Counted from the first letter of the stretch, positions 37,644 to 46,298 are shown. The stretch: DNA of 64,000 nt from UBA7398 sp964597305 (GCA_964597305.1 CAZQWU010000001.1:1-64000), one strand, 5' to 3'. Program-made: numbers and translations. Notes: generated by a model not told the origin, from the sequence alone.

Positions 37644-38576
37644 CTAATTCCGGTGAAGGACTGAGTTCAGTCCACCCCAACTTCCAGTTCGTTTTACCGC
37701 TTCAAGTCGACCGCTTTCAGAATTTCTTCGAAAGAGCAGACCATGTGCCCCAGAAAGGTCACGAGCTTTAACTACGGAATTATCTGGTAATGTGATTTTC
37801 GAACTCGCGGTGATGTAAACCCCCGCTTCAACAACACAATCATCGCCCAAACTGATGCCGATACCTGAATTAGCACCGAGTAAACATTTTTTCCCAATCG
37901 AAATAACTTCTTTTCCTCCGCCACTGAGCGTCCCCATAATTGATGCGCCACCACCAATGTCGCTACCGTCATCAACTACCACGCCAGCTGATATTCGACC
38001 TTCCACCATGGATGCGCCTAGTGTTCCGGCATTGAAATTTACGAAACCTTCATGCATCACCGTTGTACCTGACGCTAAGTGTGCGCCAAGTCGAACTCGA
38101 TCAGCATCTGCGATCCGAACGCCATCAGGAATAACGTAATCAACCATGCGGGGGAATTTGTCCACACCAAAAACAGTGAGATGCCCGTAATGCGCGATGA
38201 GATTTTCGCGAATCTGAGCGAATGTAGATACCGCACATGGTCCAACGGAGGTCCACACCACATTGGCTAACAATCCAAAAATTCCATCGAGGGATATTTG
38301 ATGTGGGCGAACAAGTCGACCTGAAAGAAGGTGTAATCGAAGATAAACATCTGAGGCATCGCGTGGTGCCACATCTGTATCAATCTTTAACGAAAGTGGA
38401 AGAAGCGTGACAGAACGAAGCTGAGCATTTGATTTTTGAATATCAGAAAGTGTTACTGAGCCAGATTCGCTATTGCTTAACCCGCCATGACCTAATCCGA
38501 AACTGTGAAAACGGGCATCAAGAATCGTGCCATCAGATGCACACGTTGCAATTCCATCACCATATGCGGAGCTCAT
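37644..38576 (-). CDS. dapD: Tetrahydrodipicolinate N-succinyltransferase (actinobacterial type)
   Basis: Succinylates tetrahydrodipicolinate in the lysine/diaminopimelate pathway. 310 residues: an N-terminal globular domain, then left-handed beta-helix hexapeptide repeats from about residue 150 to 270 (VRLGAHLASGTTVMHEGFVNFNAGTLG, GGGASIMGTLSGGG, LGANSGIGI). The arrangement matches the mycobacterial enzyme rather than E. coli DapD. TACGGT lies 6 bases before the ATG. dapC at 56147 supplies the next transaminase step. Confidence 0.93.
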   Translation of the reverse strand: MSSAYGDGIATCASDGTILDARFHSFGLGHGGLSNSESGSVTLSDIQKSNAQLRSVTLLPLSLKIDTDVAPRDASDVYLRLHLLSGRLVRPHQISLDGIFGLLANVVWTSVGPCAVSTFAQIRENLIAHYGHLTVFGVDKFPRMVDYVIPDGVRIADADRVRLGAHLASGTTVMHEGFVNFNAGTLGASMVEGRISAGVVVDDGSDIGGGASIMGTLSGGGKEVISIGKKCLLGANSGIGISLGDDCVVEAGVYITASSKITLPDNSVVKARDLSGAHGLLFRRNSESGRLEAVKRTGSWGGLNSVLHRN

Positions 38577-38582
38577 GTGAGA

Positions 38583-38588
38583 ACCGTA
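38583..38588 (-). promoter_or_regulatory. Leaderless -10 (TACGGT) for dapD
   Basis: TANNNT 6 bases before the dapD ATG in the 36-base divergent region. Confidence 0.5.
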
Positions 38589-38599
38589 CCAATTGTCAC

Positions 38600-38605
38600 T
38601 AGAGT
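38600..38605 (+). promoter_or_regulatory. Leaderless -10 (TAGAGT) for the LOG-family gene
   Basis: TANNNT 7 bases before the GTG at 38613. It supports that start. Confidence 0.45.
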
Positions 38606-38612
38606 GCCGCCT

Positions 38613-39158
38613 GTGCGAATTGCGGTCTTTTGTTCATCATCACCGGCAATTGCCTCCGAGAATTTAGACTTAGGTTTTTCGGTTGGGGCAGCGATTGCAC
38701 AATCTGGTCACGATCTCGTTTCTGGTGGCGGTCGAATTTCTGTCATGGGAAAAATCGCTGAAGGTGCACGATCGCACGGTGGAAAAACTATTGGTGTCAT
38801 TCCTGAGAAATTAACGTCAGTGGAATTTGCCGATCATGAAAGTAGTGAACTCATAGTGGTTCCTGATATGCGAGAGCGAAAGAGAAAAATCGAATCTCTT
38901 GCCGATGCGTTTTTTGTCTTACCCGGTGGAATTGGCACTTTGGAAGAATTTTTTGAAATCTGGGTTGGTCGGTACTTAGGTTTTCATTCAAAACCAATTG
39001 CCGTTATTGACCCATATTCAACTTATTTACCGTTGCGCACCGCGTTAGAACATCTCACGGAGACACATTTTATGAAACCAGGACAACATGAGTTAGTCGC
39101 ATGGTGTTCTGATGTTTCCGTTGCGCTCGCTCATGTTACTTCGCATCACCAACGTTAG
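38613..39158 (+). CDS. LOG-family (TIGR00730) Rossmann-fold nucleotide hydrolase
   Basis: About 181 residues. GGGRISVMG and PGGIGTLEEFFE are the two defining motifs of LOG proteins, which release bases from nucleoside 5'-monophosphates (cytokinin activation in plants; similar activity shown for some bacterial members). RERKRKIESLADAFFVLPGG is typical. Real substrate here is unknown. GTG at 38613 gives the usual RIAVFCSSS start; a GTG at 38604 is also possible. Longer in-frame starts lie within dapD on the other strand and are rejected. Confidence 0.88.
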   Translation: MRIAVFCSSSPAIASENLDLGFSVGAAIAQSGHDLVSGGGRISVMGKIAEGARSHGGKTIGVIPEKLTSVEFADHESSELIVVPDMRERKRKIESLADAFFVLPGGIGTLEEFFEIWVGRYLGFHSKPIAVIDPYSTYLPLRTALEHLTETHFMKPGQHELVAWCSDVSVALAHVTSHHQR

Positions 39159-39172
39159 AGAGAAAATAATTT

Positions 39173-39631
39173 ATGGCGTCTTCCAATGAACTTTCATATT
39201 CAATAATTATTGATGCACCACAAAGTCAGGTGTGGCGCGCCTTGACCGATTGGGAACGTCAAAGTACCTGGATGGCAATGACCCATGTTTCAGTTTCGTC
39301 TCACGGTAGTGAACTTGGAACCGAAATTTTCGCGTTGACTGGATTATGGGCACGTCGAAATATTTCTGTGAAAAAATATTTTGGAATTATGGACCACATG
39401 ATCGTTACTCAATGGCAACCTCCTGTGATGTGTGAAGTTGAACATGTAGGGAAAATTATTAAAGGAATTGGTCGATTCACACTGCAGGAAATTTCACCTC
39501 ACCGAACACGATTTGATTGGTATGAAAAAATCAATGCTCCGGAATTTCTCATTCGGCTTATTCGTCCAGCGATAATGCTTGGCGTGCGTTTTTCACTTAG
39601 GCGTTTTAGCCGTTTATGTAACACCCAGTAA
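39173..39631 (+). CDS. SRPBCC-family (START-like) protein
   Basis: 152 residues with the helix-grip pattern: IIDAPQSQVWRALTDWERQSTWM at the start and a C-terminal long helix (LIRPAIMLGVRFSLRRFSRL). This fold binds hydrophobic ligands in a cavity, but the family is functionally mixed (cyclases, lipid carriers, stress proteins), so no substrate is assigned. It follows the LOG gene by 14 bases on the same strand and is followed by a sigma-like gene. Confidence 0.78.
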   Translation: MASSNELSYSIIIDAPQSQVWRALTDWERQSTWMAMTHVSVSSHGSELGTEIFALTGLWARRNISVKKYFGIMDHMIVTQWQPPVMCEVEHVGKIIKGIGRFTLQEISPHRTRFDWYEKINAPEFLIRLIRPAIMLGVRFSLRRFSRLCNTQ

Positions 39632-39655
39632 TCTTTGCCAGTAATCTATGTAAGT

Positions 39656-39853
39656 GTGAGCAACCAAACTTTGGCGGATTTGATCGCCAATCTTCCTGAA
39701 GAAGAACGGATTGTGCTCTCGCTGTATTACGTCAAGTCCATGTCAACTCAAGAGATCGCACTCGCCTTAAAAGTTCCAGAGCGGGCAATTCTCACCGTAT
39801 TAACTGCGGGGAAGGCGCGGCTACGCGCAAGCCTCCCTTTTGATTTAACGTAA
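39656..39853 (+). CDS. Sigma-factor region 4-like helix-turn-helix protein (orphan domain)
   Basis: About 65 residues forming only a sigma-70 region 4 domain: LPEEERIVLSLYYVKSMSTQEIALALKVPERAILTVLTAGKARLR. No region 2 (-10 recognition) exists, so it cannot act as a complete sigma factor. It may bind -35 DNA or a partner. GTG at 39656 chosen; a TAATCT hexamer lies 8 bases upstream. It sits just before the DUF3117 gene. Confidence 0.75.
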   Translation: MSNQTLADLIANLPEEERIVLSLYYVKSMSTQEIALALKVPERAILTVLTAGKARLRASLPFDLT

Positions 39854-39866
39854 CTCAATTTCGCAA

Positions 39867-39882
39867 ACTCGTATTTTTACGA
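39867..39882 (+). terminator. Weak hairpin after the sigma-like gene
   Basis: CTCGTA and TACGAG pair around TTTT, 14 bases after the stop codon. The following bases are T/C-rich but not a clean U-tract, so termination is uncertain. Confidence 0.3.
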
Positions 39883-39936
39883 GATACTTCTCCTCCGCAC
39901 AGCATTCCCTGAAAGTCGGCGAAGGAGAATCCTTAT

Positions 39937-40116
39937 ATGGCAGCCATGAAGCCCCGCACTGGTGATGGTCCAATGGAAGTTACCAAAGAAGCGCGAAGCC
40001 TCGTGATGCGGATTCCATTAGAAGGTGGCGGACGACTTGTTGTAGAACTCAATCAAGAAGAGGCACGAAATTTAGCTGACGTTCTTCAAGCTGCAGTGGC
40101 GTTAATCAAGAAGTAA
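39937..40116 (+). CDS. DUF3117 small conserved actinobacterial protein
   Basis: 59 residues, opening with AAMKPRTGDGPMEVTKEAR and containing RIPLEGGGRLVVEL, close to the invariant core of DUF3117 proteins found across Actinobacteria. Function unknown. AAGGAG at 39922-39927 lies 9 bases before the ATG, so this gene has a conventional ribosome-binding site, unlike many others here. The protein is conserved in both length and sequence, which suggests an important structural or regulatory role. Confidence 0.9.
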   Translation: MAAMKPRTGDGPMEVTKEARSLVMRIPLEGGGRLVVELNQEEARNLADVLQAAVALIKK

Positions 40117-40132
40117 TAGTTAACTTATTCCT

Positions 40133-41218
40133 TCAGTTTTTATAAGAAATTTTCACAATTGCGTAACTCGATATCAGCGCAATTGGCAAAGTAACAAGTA
40201 TGGCAAGAATTGCCAATTCTTGAATATCACCAGCGAGTCCTAAGTCTGCAAAAAGTAGCGAAACCGAGAATCCAATCGTTCCCAATACGCCTATCACGGA
40301 AAAATCTTTTAGCGTCAGGGGGCTCTTTAAGCCGAAGACTTTTACCGCAAGATAAATACCACCTACGATCCCTATTGGCTTTCCCAACAATCGCGCAAGG
40401 AACAAAGAGATCACGACGGGATCAGTGAATCGTGACACAGTGAAATTTACGGGAATTGCGAGCGCCGTAAAAACGAAAAGTGGCAATACCAGAAAATACG
40501 TCACGGGTTCCCAGAACGATAAGGTCGATTTACTATCACGCGCAGGAACAAGAATCCCAAGCAGAGCACCTGCAACTGTCGGATGCACGCCACTTTTATA
40601 TGTGCTGTACCAGACGGCGATCGCCACGAGTGCCGATAAAGCTCGAGCTAATACGAGGTGTTTGCTTCGAATGAGCCCAGCGAAGAAAAGTGATCCGAGT
40701 AGAGCTAAGGCTAACCATGACACGGAGAGTGTCTGAGTAAATTTAAATGCAATCACGAGAATCGATCCAAGATCATCAAAGATAGCTAATGTTAAAAGAA
40801 AAAGTCTTACACGAGGTGGCGTCGCAGAGAAAATCGACAGGAGCGCTAACGCAATAGGCAAATCAGTCGCCATGGGAATTCCCCAAGCATGAGGCGGTGC
40901 ATCGACACCATGTGCGATGACACGATAGGTGAGCGCTGGAATGAGCATGCCCGCTGCAGCGCCCGAAAGCGGAAGAATGATCTGCGCTGCACTTTTCTCG
41001 CGAGAAAATTCTTGGGTGAGTTCAACGCCGACGACAAAAAAGAAGAGTGCAAGTAAGAGATCAGCCACCCACTTTGTGATACTCAACGAAAGTCCAAAGA
41101 ATGGTCGCGGTACGTTGAGAAAATCAACGAAGGAAGTACTGACCTGCGCTGCTACTAAGGCGACGAGTGCGCAGGGTGCGAGCAGGATCGCTGATTGGTT
41201 AACCGAGAGCCGTCGCAC
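40133..41218 (-). CDS. nhaA: Na+/H+ antiporter NhaA
   Basis: Exports Na+ in exchange for protons. 361 residues, about 11-12 membrane helices. The paired Asp of helix V is present (AIFDDLGS, residues 148-149), as is the helix IV Asp in MATDLPIA (residue 119). FFVVGVELTQEF is typical of helix II. GTG start preceded by GGAGG with good spacing. Slightly shorter than E. coli NhaA (388). It is divergent from pepA with 32 bases between the starts. Confidence 0.93.
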   Translation of the reverse strand: MRRLSVNQSAILLAPCALVALVAAQVSTSFVDFLNVPRPFFGLSLSITKWVADLLLALFFFVVGVELTQEFSREKSAAQIILPLSGAAAGMLIPALTYRVIAHGVDAPPHAWGIPMATDLPIALALLSIFSATPPRVRLFLLTLAIFDDLGSILVIAFKFTQTLSVSWLALALLGSLFFAGLIRSKHLVLARALSALVAIAVWYSTYKSGVHPTVAGALLGILVPARDSKSTLSFWEPVTYFLVLPLFVFTALAIPVNFTVSRFTDPVVISLFLARLLGKPIGIVGGIYLAVKVFGLKSPLTLKDFSVIGVLGTIGFSVSLLFADLGLAGDIQELAILAILVTLPIALISSYAIVKISYKN

Positions 41219-41237
41219 AAAACCTCCAAAATTTCGT

Positions 41238-41243
41238 TAGCGT
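41238..41243 (+). promoter_or_regulatory. Leaderless -10 (TAGCGT) for pepA
   Basis: TANNNT 7 bases before the pepA ATG. Confidence 0.5.
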
Positions 41244-41250
41244 CTGCACT

Positions 41251-42901
41251 ATGGCAGTCGAGCACCTTCCAAAACTATCAGCGCGCAGTGAGTCAATGCG
41301 CGAGGTATTTCACGATATTTCTGTGGTTGCGCTTCCCATTGTTCCCACCAATGATGGAACTGTCGCGCTTGGGAATTGTAAAGGTCTTGACCGACTCCTT
41401 GAGAAAAAATTTTCGCTCTCGTTATCAGAAATTCTCTCCCGAGCATCTGGCCTATCCGGAAAAGCAGGTGAGGTTTTTGATTTTCCACTTGCACCTTCAG
41501 AGTCAGGAAAAGATCGTTCGCTCCATCGCATTCTCTTTGTTGGAATTGGTGAGAGCTCACTCTGGGATTTTCGTAAAGCAGGAACAGTCATTGGCCGGAA
41601 AGTAAAAGGTAGTGACGCCCATGTTCTCTCCGCTTGTGCACATAAAAGCGCTGATATCACCGTGCACGCAGTTGCTATTGGCCTCTCGGTTTATTCATGG
41701 TCAATGAAGAGTGGGTCAATGAAGAGTGGGTCAANNNNNNNNNNNNNNNNNNNNNNNNNNNNNNNNNNNNNNNNNNNNNNNNNNNNNNNNNNNNNNNNNN
41801 NNNNNNNNNNNNNNNNNNNNNNNNNNNNNNNNNNGGTCAATGAAGAGTGGGTCAATGAAGAGTGGGTCAAAACCCACCGCGCCAGAATTTTCATTGTGGG
41901 GTGATTGCGAAAAAGAACTCTCTCGGGCTCGCATAGATATCGAAGCAGTGTGGTGTGCACGCAATCTGATTCATACTCCCGCAAATATCGCGTCACCAGC
42001 GTGGCTTGCAACGCAAGCTAAAAAGTATTCGCAACGACCTTCTATGACTGTCAAAGTTCGTGCCGGACGAGAGTTAAAAGAATTCGGTGGCTTATTAGCT
42101 GTTGGAAACTCCTCACACAATAATCCACCACGCATGATTGAAATTACCTATGCGCCTCGTGGCGCACGCAAGAACGTAGTTTTAGTCGGCAAAGGAATTA
42201 CTTTCGATACTGGCGGACTTTCACTCAAACGTCCATACGACATTATGGCGCCGATGAAAACTGATATGTCAGGTGCAGCTGCTGTGCTCTCAGTAGTTAA
42301 TGCAGCAGCAGAGTTAAAGCTCCCAATAAAAGTGACGGCGTTAATGATGTGCGCAGAAAATCTTGTCTCTGCTACTGCCCAACGTCCATCCGATGTGATT
42401 ACACATTATGGTGGTACCACCGTTGAAGTTATTGACACCGATGCGGAAGGTCGATTGGTACTGGCAGATGGCCTTGCCTATGCAGATCGAGAACTTAATC
42501 CAGATTATTTAGTGGATGTTGCAACGTTAACGGGTGCGGCGAAATTAGGTTTAGGACTTCACCATGCTGCGTTATATACACGAGATGAAAAGTTAGCACG
42601 CACATTCGTAGGACTAGGTGAAAAATCAGGAGACCGATCTTGGCACATGCCCCTGGTTGATGATTACGAACCTGCCCTTGCCAGTTTTGTTGCAGACTTT
42701 AATCACACAGCGGATGCACTTCATTTCTCTGGCGGATCAATTACCGCTGCACTCTTCCTAGAGAAATTTGTCGGAGATCGACGCTGGGTACACCTCGATA
42801 TTGCAGGACCGGCTCGTTCAGAAAAAGATGAAGGGGAAAACCCCAAAGGCGGAACAGGATTCTCCGTTCGATTACTGACGCATTGGCTTGAAACGTTATG
42901 A
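41251..42901 (+). CDS. pepA: Leucyl aminopeptidase (M17), interrupted by a repeat-associated assembly gap
   Basis: Cytosolic dinuclear-metal aminopeptidase that removes N-terminal residues. The N-terminal domain (HRILFVGIGE) is read up to a tandem repeat at 41701. The catalytic domain resumes after the N run with GKGITFDTGGLSLK, MKTDMSGAA and DTDAEGRLVLADGLAYA, which hold the metal ligands and the catalytic Lys and Arg. The frame appears to shift by one across the 100 N, but the same SMKSG repeat phase is read on both sides. The shift is therefore an artefact of the placeholder and one intact gene is expected. Its end overlaps the methyltransferase start (ATGA). Confidence 0.9.
41701..41870 (+). 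repeat. 15-bp in-frame tandem repeat (SMKSG) in pepA, spanning an assembly gap
   Basis: Unit TCAATGAAGAGTGGG. Two perfect copies precede the N run (41701-41730, plus TCAA) and two follow it (41837-41866, plus TCAA and a leading GG). Copies are identical, so at least four exist and the assembler probably collapsed more. It lies between the N-terminal and catalytic domains and keeps the reading frame. Confidence 0.93.
41735..41834. other. Assembly gap (100 N)
   Basis: A run of exactly 100 N flanked on both sides by the same 15-bp repeat. The gap was almost certainly caused by that repeat, and its length is a placeholder. Confidence 0.98.
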
Positions 42902-43533
42902 ATCATCCGCGAGGCGACATGAAAATTTTTTCAGAGAATTTTCTCGCAGAAGATACGAATATTTCTCGTGCCCGAGGTCGCGGCATAGAAATTGGCTGTG
43001 ACAATACATCACCACTTGTTGGCTCCTTACTTCGATATCTCACACATCTCATTGGTGCGACATCAGTTGTTGAAGTCGGAACTGGATCTGGTGTGAGTGC
43101 GCTGTGGATATTTAAAGGACTCTCGCGGAACGGTGTTTTAACATCCATTGACAGCGAGGCCGAACATTCAAAAGTTACTCGAACTGCGCTCGACGAAGCC
43201 GGAATTGCGAGCACTCGCTATCGACTCATCGTTGGCAACTCGCGTGAAATAATTTCAAAATTGGCAGATAGCTTGTATGACATTTTCATCATTCGTGAAT
43301 TTGATGATCTTGTGGAATCAATCCATCATGCCTATCGATCGCTACGCCCGGGTGGGATGTTAGTTATCGATTATGTTTTAGGTGGCGGAAAAGTCCCAGA
43401 CCCCACACAACGCGATCAGCAATCAATAGCTCGGCGCGAAGCGATCAAATCCATTAAAGAAAGTGAAGATTGGGTACCTATGCTCTTACCTCTAGGTGAC
43501 GGAGTGATGGTGGCAACAAAAATAGTTCACTAG
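42898..43533 (+). CDS. SAM-dependent O-methyltransferase (class I)
   Basis: 211 residues with the SAM-binding VVEVGTGSGVSALWIFKGL, TSIDSEAEHSKVTRTAL (acidic end of strand 2) and GGMLVIDYVLGGGKV. It resembles the cation-dependent O-methyltransferase family. In mycobacteria the homologue lies beside sigE-rseA-htrA-tatB; here the sigma factor and anti-sigma genes are missing and htrA follows directly. Substrate unknown. Starts at the ATGA overlap with pepA, though the Met at 42919 could also serve. Confidence 0.87.
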   Translation: MNHPRGDMKIFSENFLAEDTNISRARGRGIEIGCDNTSPLVGSLLRYLTHLIGATSVVEVGTGSGVSALWIFKGLSRNGVLTSIDSEAEHSKVTRTALDEAGIASTRYRLIVGNSREIISKLADSLYDIFIIREFDDLVESIHHAYRSLRPGGMLVIDYVLGGGKVPDPTQRDQQSIARREAIKSIKESEDWVPMLLPLGDGVMVATKIVH

Positions 43534-43563
43534 AGCGCGGAATTTTTAAGTGGCTTCTAAGGT

Positions 43564-43569
43564 TACTTT
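43564..43569 (+). promoter_or_regulatory. Leaderless -10 (TACTTT) for htrA
   Basis: TANNNT 6 bases before the ATG at 43576. An alternative start at 43606 has AAGGAG 12 bases upstream, so both modes are possible. Confidence 0.45.
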
Positions 43570-43575
43570 GACGAA

Positions 43576-44823
43576 ATGCTGGGATTGAAGGAGCACGATC
43601 GCACCATGATGTACGAACCGAAAAATGGCGAACATTTGAATAACGAACAATTGCCCTGGTGGTCTCATCCACAGAAGGATCGCGACGCTTCGCAGTTATC
43701 TCATTCATCACCTTTCGCCTCATCATTAACGTCAAGCCACGTTCGACAGTCGGGTAAAAATTCTGCAAGTAAATTCGTGGCGGTGGCTTTAGTAGCAGGA
43801 TTATTAGGTGGTTTTGGTGGGGCTCAGTTATCCCAACGTGAAAGTTCTGGTTCTCAGTCTGTGCAGTTCGTGTCATCCACTTCGACAGTAGAGCGAGCAC
43901 CCACCTCTATCGCAGGAATAGCTGCCCGAGTCCTGCCATCTGTCGTTTCCATTTCTACTGAATCTTTTAGTGGAAGCGGAACCGGCTCTGGTTTTGTCAT
44001 CCGAAGTGATGGATACATCTTGACGAATAATCACGTCATCAGTGATGTCGTGAATGGTCAAGGCAAACTCACGGTGACGCTCAACAATGGAAAGAAATTC
44101 AGCGGAACGGTACTTGGCGCTGATGCGGCGTACGACTTGGCGGTTGTGAAAATTAATGCGACTGGATTACCAGCGCTACAGTTTGGCAACAGTGACGCAA
44201 TTCAAGTTGGTGATCAAGTCATTGCAATCGGCTCACCATTGGGATTAACCGGGACTGTAACGTCAGGAATTATTAGCGCGAAAAATCGCGCGGTAACGTC
44301 AAGTGGCGGTACAGGTGAAAGCTCATTTATCAATGCGTTACAAACGGACGCAGCAATTAATCCGGGTAATTCTGGTGGCCCACTTGTTGATGCAACAGGT
44401 GCAGTGATTGGCGTAAATTCTGCGATCGCCTCGCTGGGATCTTCATTTGGTGGTCAATCAGGTTCTATTGGACTTGGTTTTGCAATTCCAATTAATCAAG
44501 CGAAGCGAACTGCAGAACAATTGATCAAAGATGGGAAAGCCACATATCCCGTTATGGGAATTCGACTCGATACAAGCTTTACTGGAGTAGGGGCGCAGAT
44601 TGCGAATCAATCACAAGGTGTTGTGGCCAATTCACCTGCTGCAAAGGCCGGTCTCCAACCTGGCGACATCATCACTGCGCTCAACGGTTCACCAATCAGC
44701 TCATCCGATGAACTTATTGTTGCAATTCGCGCGCGAAATGTCGGCGATACCGTTACGTTGACCATTGATCGCGATGGGAAAATTCTGAAAACCAAAGTTA
44801 CGCTCGCCGCATCCAAAAATTAG
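43576..44823 (+). CDS. htrA: HtrA/DegP-type serine protease with PDZ domain
   Basis: Membrane-anchored envelope quality-control protease. 415 residues: cytoplasmic N-terminus (1-65), one helix (about 66-84), then the trypsin-like domain with triad His153 (TNNHVI), Asp187 (AAYDLAVV) and Ser266 (NPGNSGGP), and a C-terminal PDZ domain (about 325-410, GVVANSPAAKAGLQPGDIITALNG). The next genes, tatB and mrp, keep the order seen in mycobacteria. The N-terminal part before the helix is short and lacks recognisable domains. Confidence 0.93.
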   Translation: MLGLKEHDRTMMYEPKNGEHLNNEQLPWWSHPQKDRDASQLSHSSPFASSLTSSHVRQSGKNSASKFVAVALVAGLLGGFGGAQLSQRESSGSQSVQFVSSTSTVERAPTSIAGIAARVLPSVVSISTESFSGSGTGSGFVIRSDGYILTNNHVISDVVNGQGKLTVTLNNGKKFSGTVLGADAAYDLAVVKINATGLPALQFGNSDAIQVGDQVIAIGSPLGLTGTVTSGIISAKNRAVTSSGGTGESSFINALQTDAAINPGNSGGPLVDATGAVIGVNSAIASLGSSFGGQSGSIGLGFAIPINQAKRTAEQLIKDGKATYPVMGIRLDTSFTGVGAQIANQSQGVVANSPAAKAGLQPGDIITALNGSPISSSDELIVAIRARNVGDTVTLTIDRDGKILKTKVTLAASKN

Positions 44824-44852
44824 CTGCGTAGATGAGGTATCGCGACAGGTAT

Positions 44853-44858
44853 TAGGAT
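44853..44858 (+). promoter_or_regulatory. Leaderless -10 (TAGGAT) for tatB
   Basis: TANNNT 6 bases before the tatB ATG. Confidence 0.5.
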
Positions 44859-44864
44859 GCCACT

Positions 44865-45179
44865 ATGTTCAACATCGGTGGCGGTGAGTTTCTTGGACTT
44901 TTTATCCTTGCCGTGATTTTAGTAGGACCAGAGCGAATGCCACGTGTGGCTTCAGATGCCGCCAAGCTCTACGTCAAACTTCGCGATCTCGCGCAGGGTT
45001 TAACTCAAGAACTGCGAAAAAATCTTGGCCCTGGTTATGAAGATCTCGACGTGAGAGATCTCCACCCCAAAACATTTATTAAGAAACATATAACAAGTGT
45101 GGTAGATAACATCGACAATCCAGTTAAAGATATTAACGAGGTTAAGAAAGCAGTTCAGTTAGATCCGGATATTCTCTAA
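44865..45179 (+). CDS. tatB: Twin-arginine translocase subunit TatB
   Basis: 104 residues: short N-terminal membrane helix (FLGLFILAVILVG), the hinge GPERMPR, then an amphipathic helix (VASDAAKLYVKLRDLAQGLTQELRKNL). FNIGGGEF at the start is typical of actinobacterial TatB. It works with TatC and TatA, not seen in this window, to export folded proteins. It follows htrA, as in mycobacteria. Confidence 0.93.
   Translation: MFNIGGGEFLGLFILAVILVGPERMPRVASDAAKLYVKLRDLAQGLTQELRKNLGPGYEDLDVRDLHPKTFIKKHITSVVDNIDNPVKDINEVKKAVQLDPDIL
45170..45175 (+). promoter_or_regulatory. Leaderless -10 (TATTCT) for mrp, within the tatB 3' end
   Basis: TANNNT 7 bases before the mrp ATG, made of the last tatB codons. 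Confidence 0.4.
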
Positions 45180-45182
45180 CAC

Positions 45183-46298
45183 ATGTCTGTTTCGGAAATA
45201 TCTCAGGCGCTCTCCACCGTCATCGATCCGGAACTCCATCGACCCCTTACTGAATTAGGGATGGTGGAATCGGTTGATTTTCACAATGGCGTCGCCGATA
45301 TCAAGATTCTTCTGACAATTTCAGGATGTCCCATGCGGGATCGATTACAGAGTGATATCTCACGAGCGGTAGAGAAAATAACAAACGTGAAGAGAATTAA
45401 TCTGACGTTTGGTGTTATGAACGAGGCACAACGAAATGAAGTGAAGAAAATTATTCGCGGTGGCAAAGAAGCATTTATTCCGTTTGCCCAACCCGATTCA
45501 TTAACGCGGGTGATTGCTATTGCCTCTGGAAAAGGCGGCGTAGGTAAATCATCAGTCACTGCCAATATTGCAGTGGCGGTCGCGCGCGCTGGTTTTAAAG
45601 TCGGGATTCTCGACGCTGATGTTTATGGCCACTCGATACCGCGTTTAATGGGTATCGATGGAAAACGCCCCACTGCTATTGATCAAACATTTATTCCCCT
45701 CGAATCTTTTGGCGTCAAAGTTGTTTCGATGGGAATGTTCAAGCCCGATCGCTCTGATCCCATTGTGTATCGGGGTCCGCTCTTACATCGAGTACTTGAA
45801 CAATTATTAAGCGATGCGTATTGGGGCGATCTTGATTTTCTCTTCCTCGATCTTCCACCTGGAACTGGTGATATTGCTATTTCATTAGGACAACTCATAC
45901 CCGCATCTGAAATTATTGTTGTTACCACTCCACAGGTTGCCGCCGCTGAAGTGGCAGAGCGAGCTGGTCGAGTTGCACATCAACTAAAACAACACGTCAT
46001 TGGCGTCATTGAAAATATGTCAGATTTTCCTTGTCCACATTGCCAGCAACCGATTTCGCTCTTTGGAAGTGGTGGTGGCGTCGAAACTGCGGATCGACTC
46101 AGTACATTGCTCGGTGCAGATGTACCAGTACTAGCAAAGATTCCATTTGATGTTGCCCTTCGATCAGGTGGAGATGAAGGTGTTCCAATAGTGATTGCTC
46201 AACCAGCAAACCCCGTCAGTACCGCATTCAATGACATTGCGGCGAAGATAACTCAACGTTCTCGTTCGATCGTGGGGCGGCGACTCCCGGTTTCATAG
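45183..46298 (+). CDS. mrp: Mrp/ApbC-type iron-sulfur cluster carrier ATPase
   Basis: P-loop ATPase that binds and hands on Fe-S clusters. 371 residues: an N-terminal MIP18/DUF59 domain (1-85, with the SGCPMRD Cys), the deviant Walker A ASGKGGVGKSS (residues 114-124), and a C-terminal CxxC (FPCPHCQQP) that bridges the cluster in the dimer. DADVYGHSIPRLMG and LDLPPGTGDI are standard. It starts 3 bases after tatB ends. Confidence 0.95.
   Translation: MSVSEISQALSTVIDPELHRPLTELGMVESVDFHNGVADIKILLTISGCPMRDRLQSDISRAVEKITNVKRINLTFGVMNEAQRNEVKKIIRGGKEAFIPFAQPDSLTRVIAIASGKGGVGKSSVTANIAVAVARAGFKVGILDADVYGHSIPRLMGIDGKRPTAIDQTFIPLESFGVKVVSMGMFKPDRSDPIVYRGPLLHRVLEQLLSDAYWGDLDFLFLDLPPGTGDIAISLGQLIPASEIIVVTTPQVAAAEVAERAGRVAHQLKQHVIGVIENMSDFPCPHCQQPISLFGSGGGVETADRLSTLLGADVPVLAKIPFDVALRSGGDEGVPIVIAQPANPVSTAFNDIAAKITQRSRSIVGRRLPVS

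Noticed and set aside
38505..38612. Longer LOG-family protein starting at 38505
   Set aside because: The extra segment overlaps the dapD start on the other strand and has no family similarity.
41251..42901. Apparent frameshift splitting pepA into two genes
   Set aside because: The shift arises only because the N run has 100 bases. The 15-base repeat on both sides is in one codon phase.
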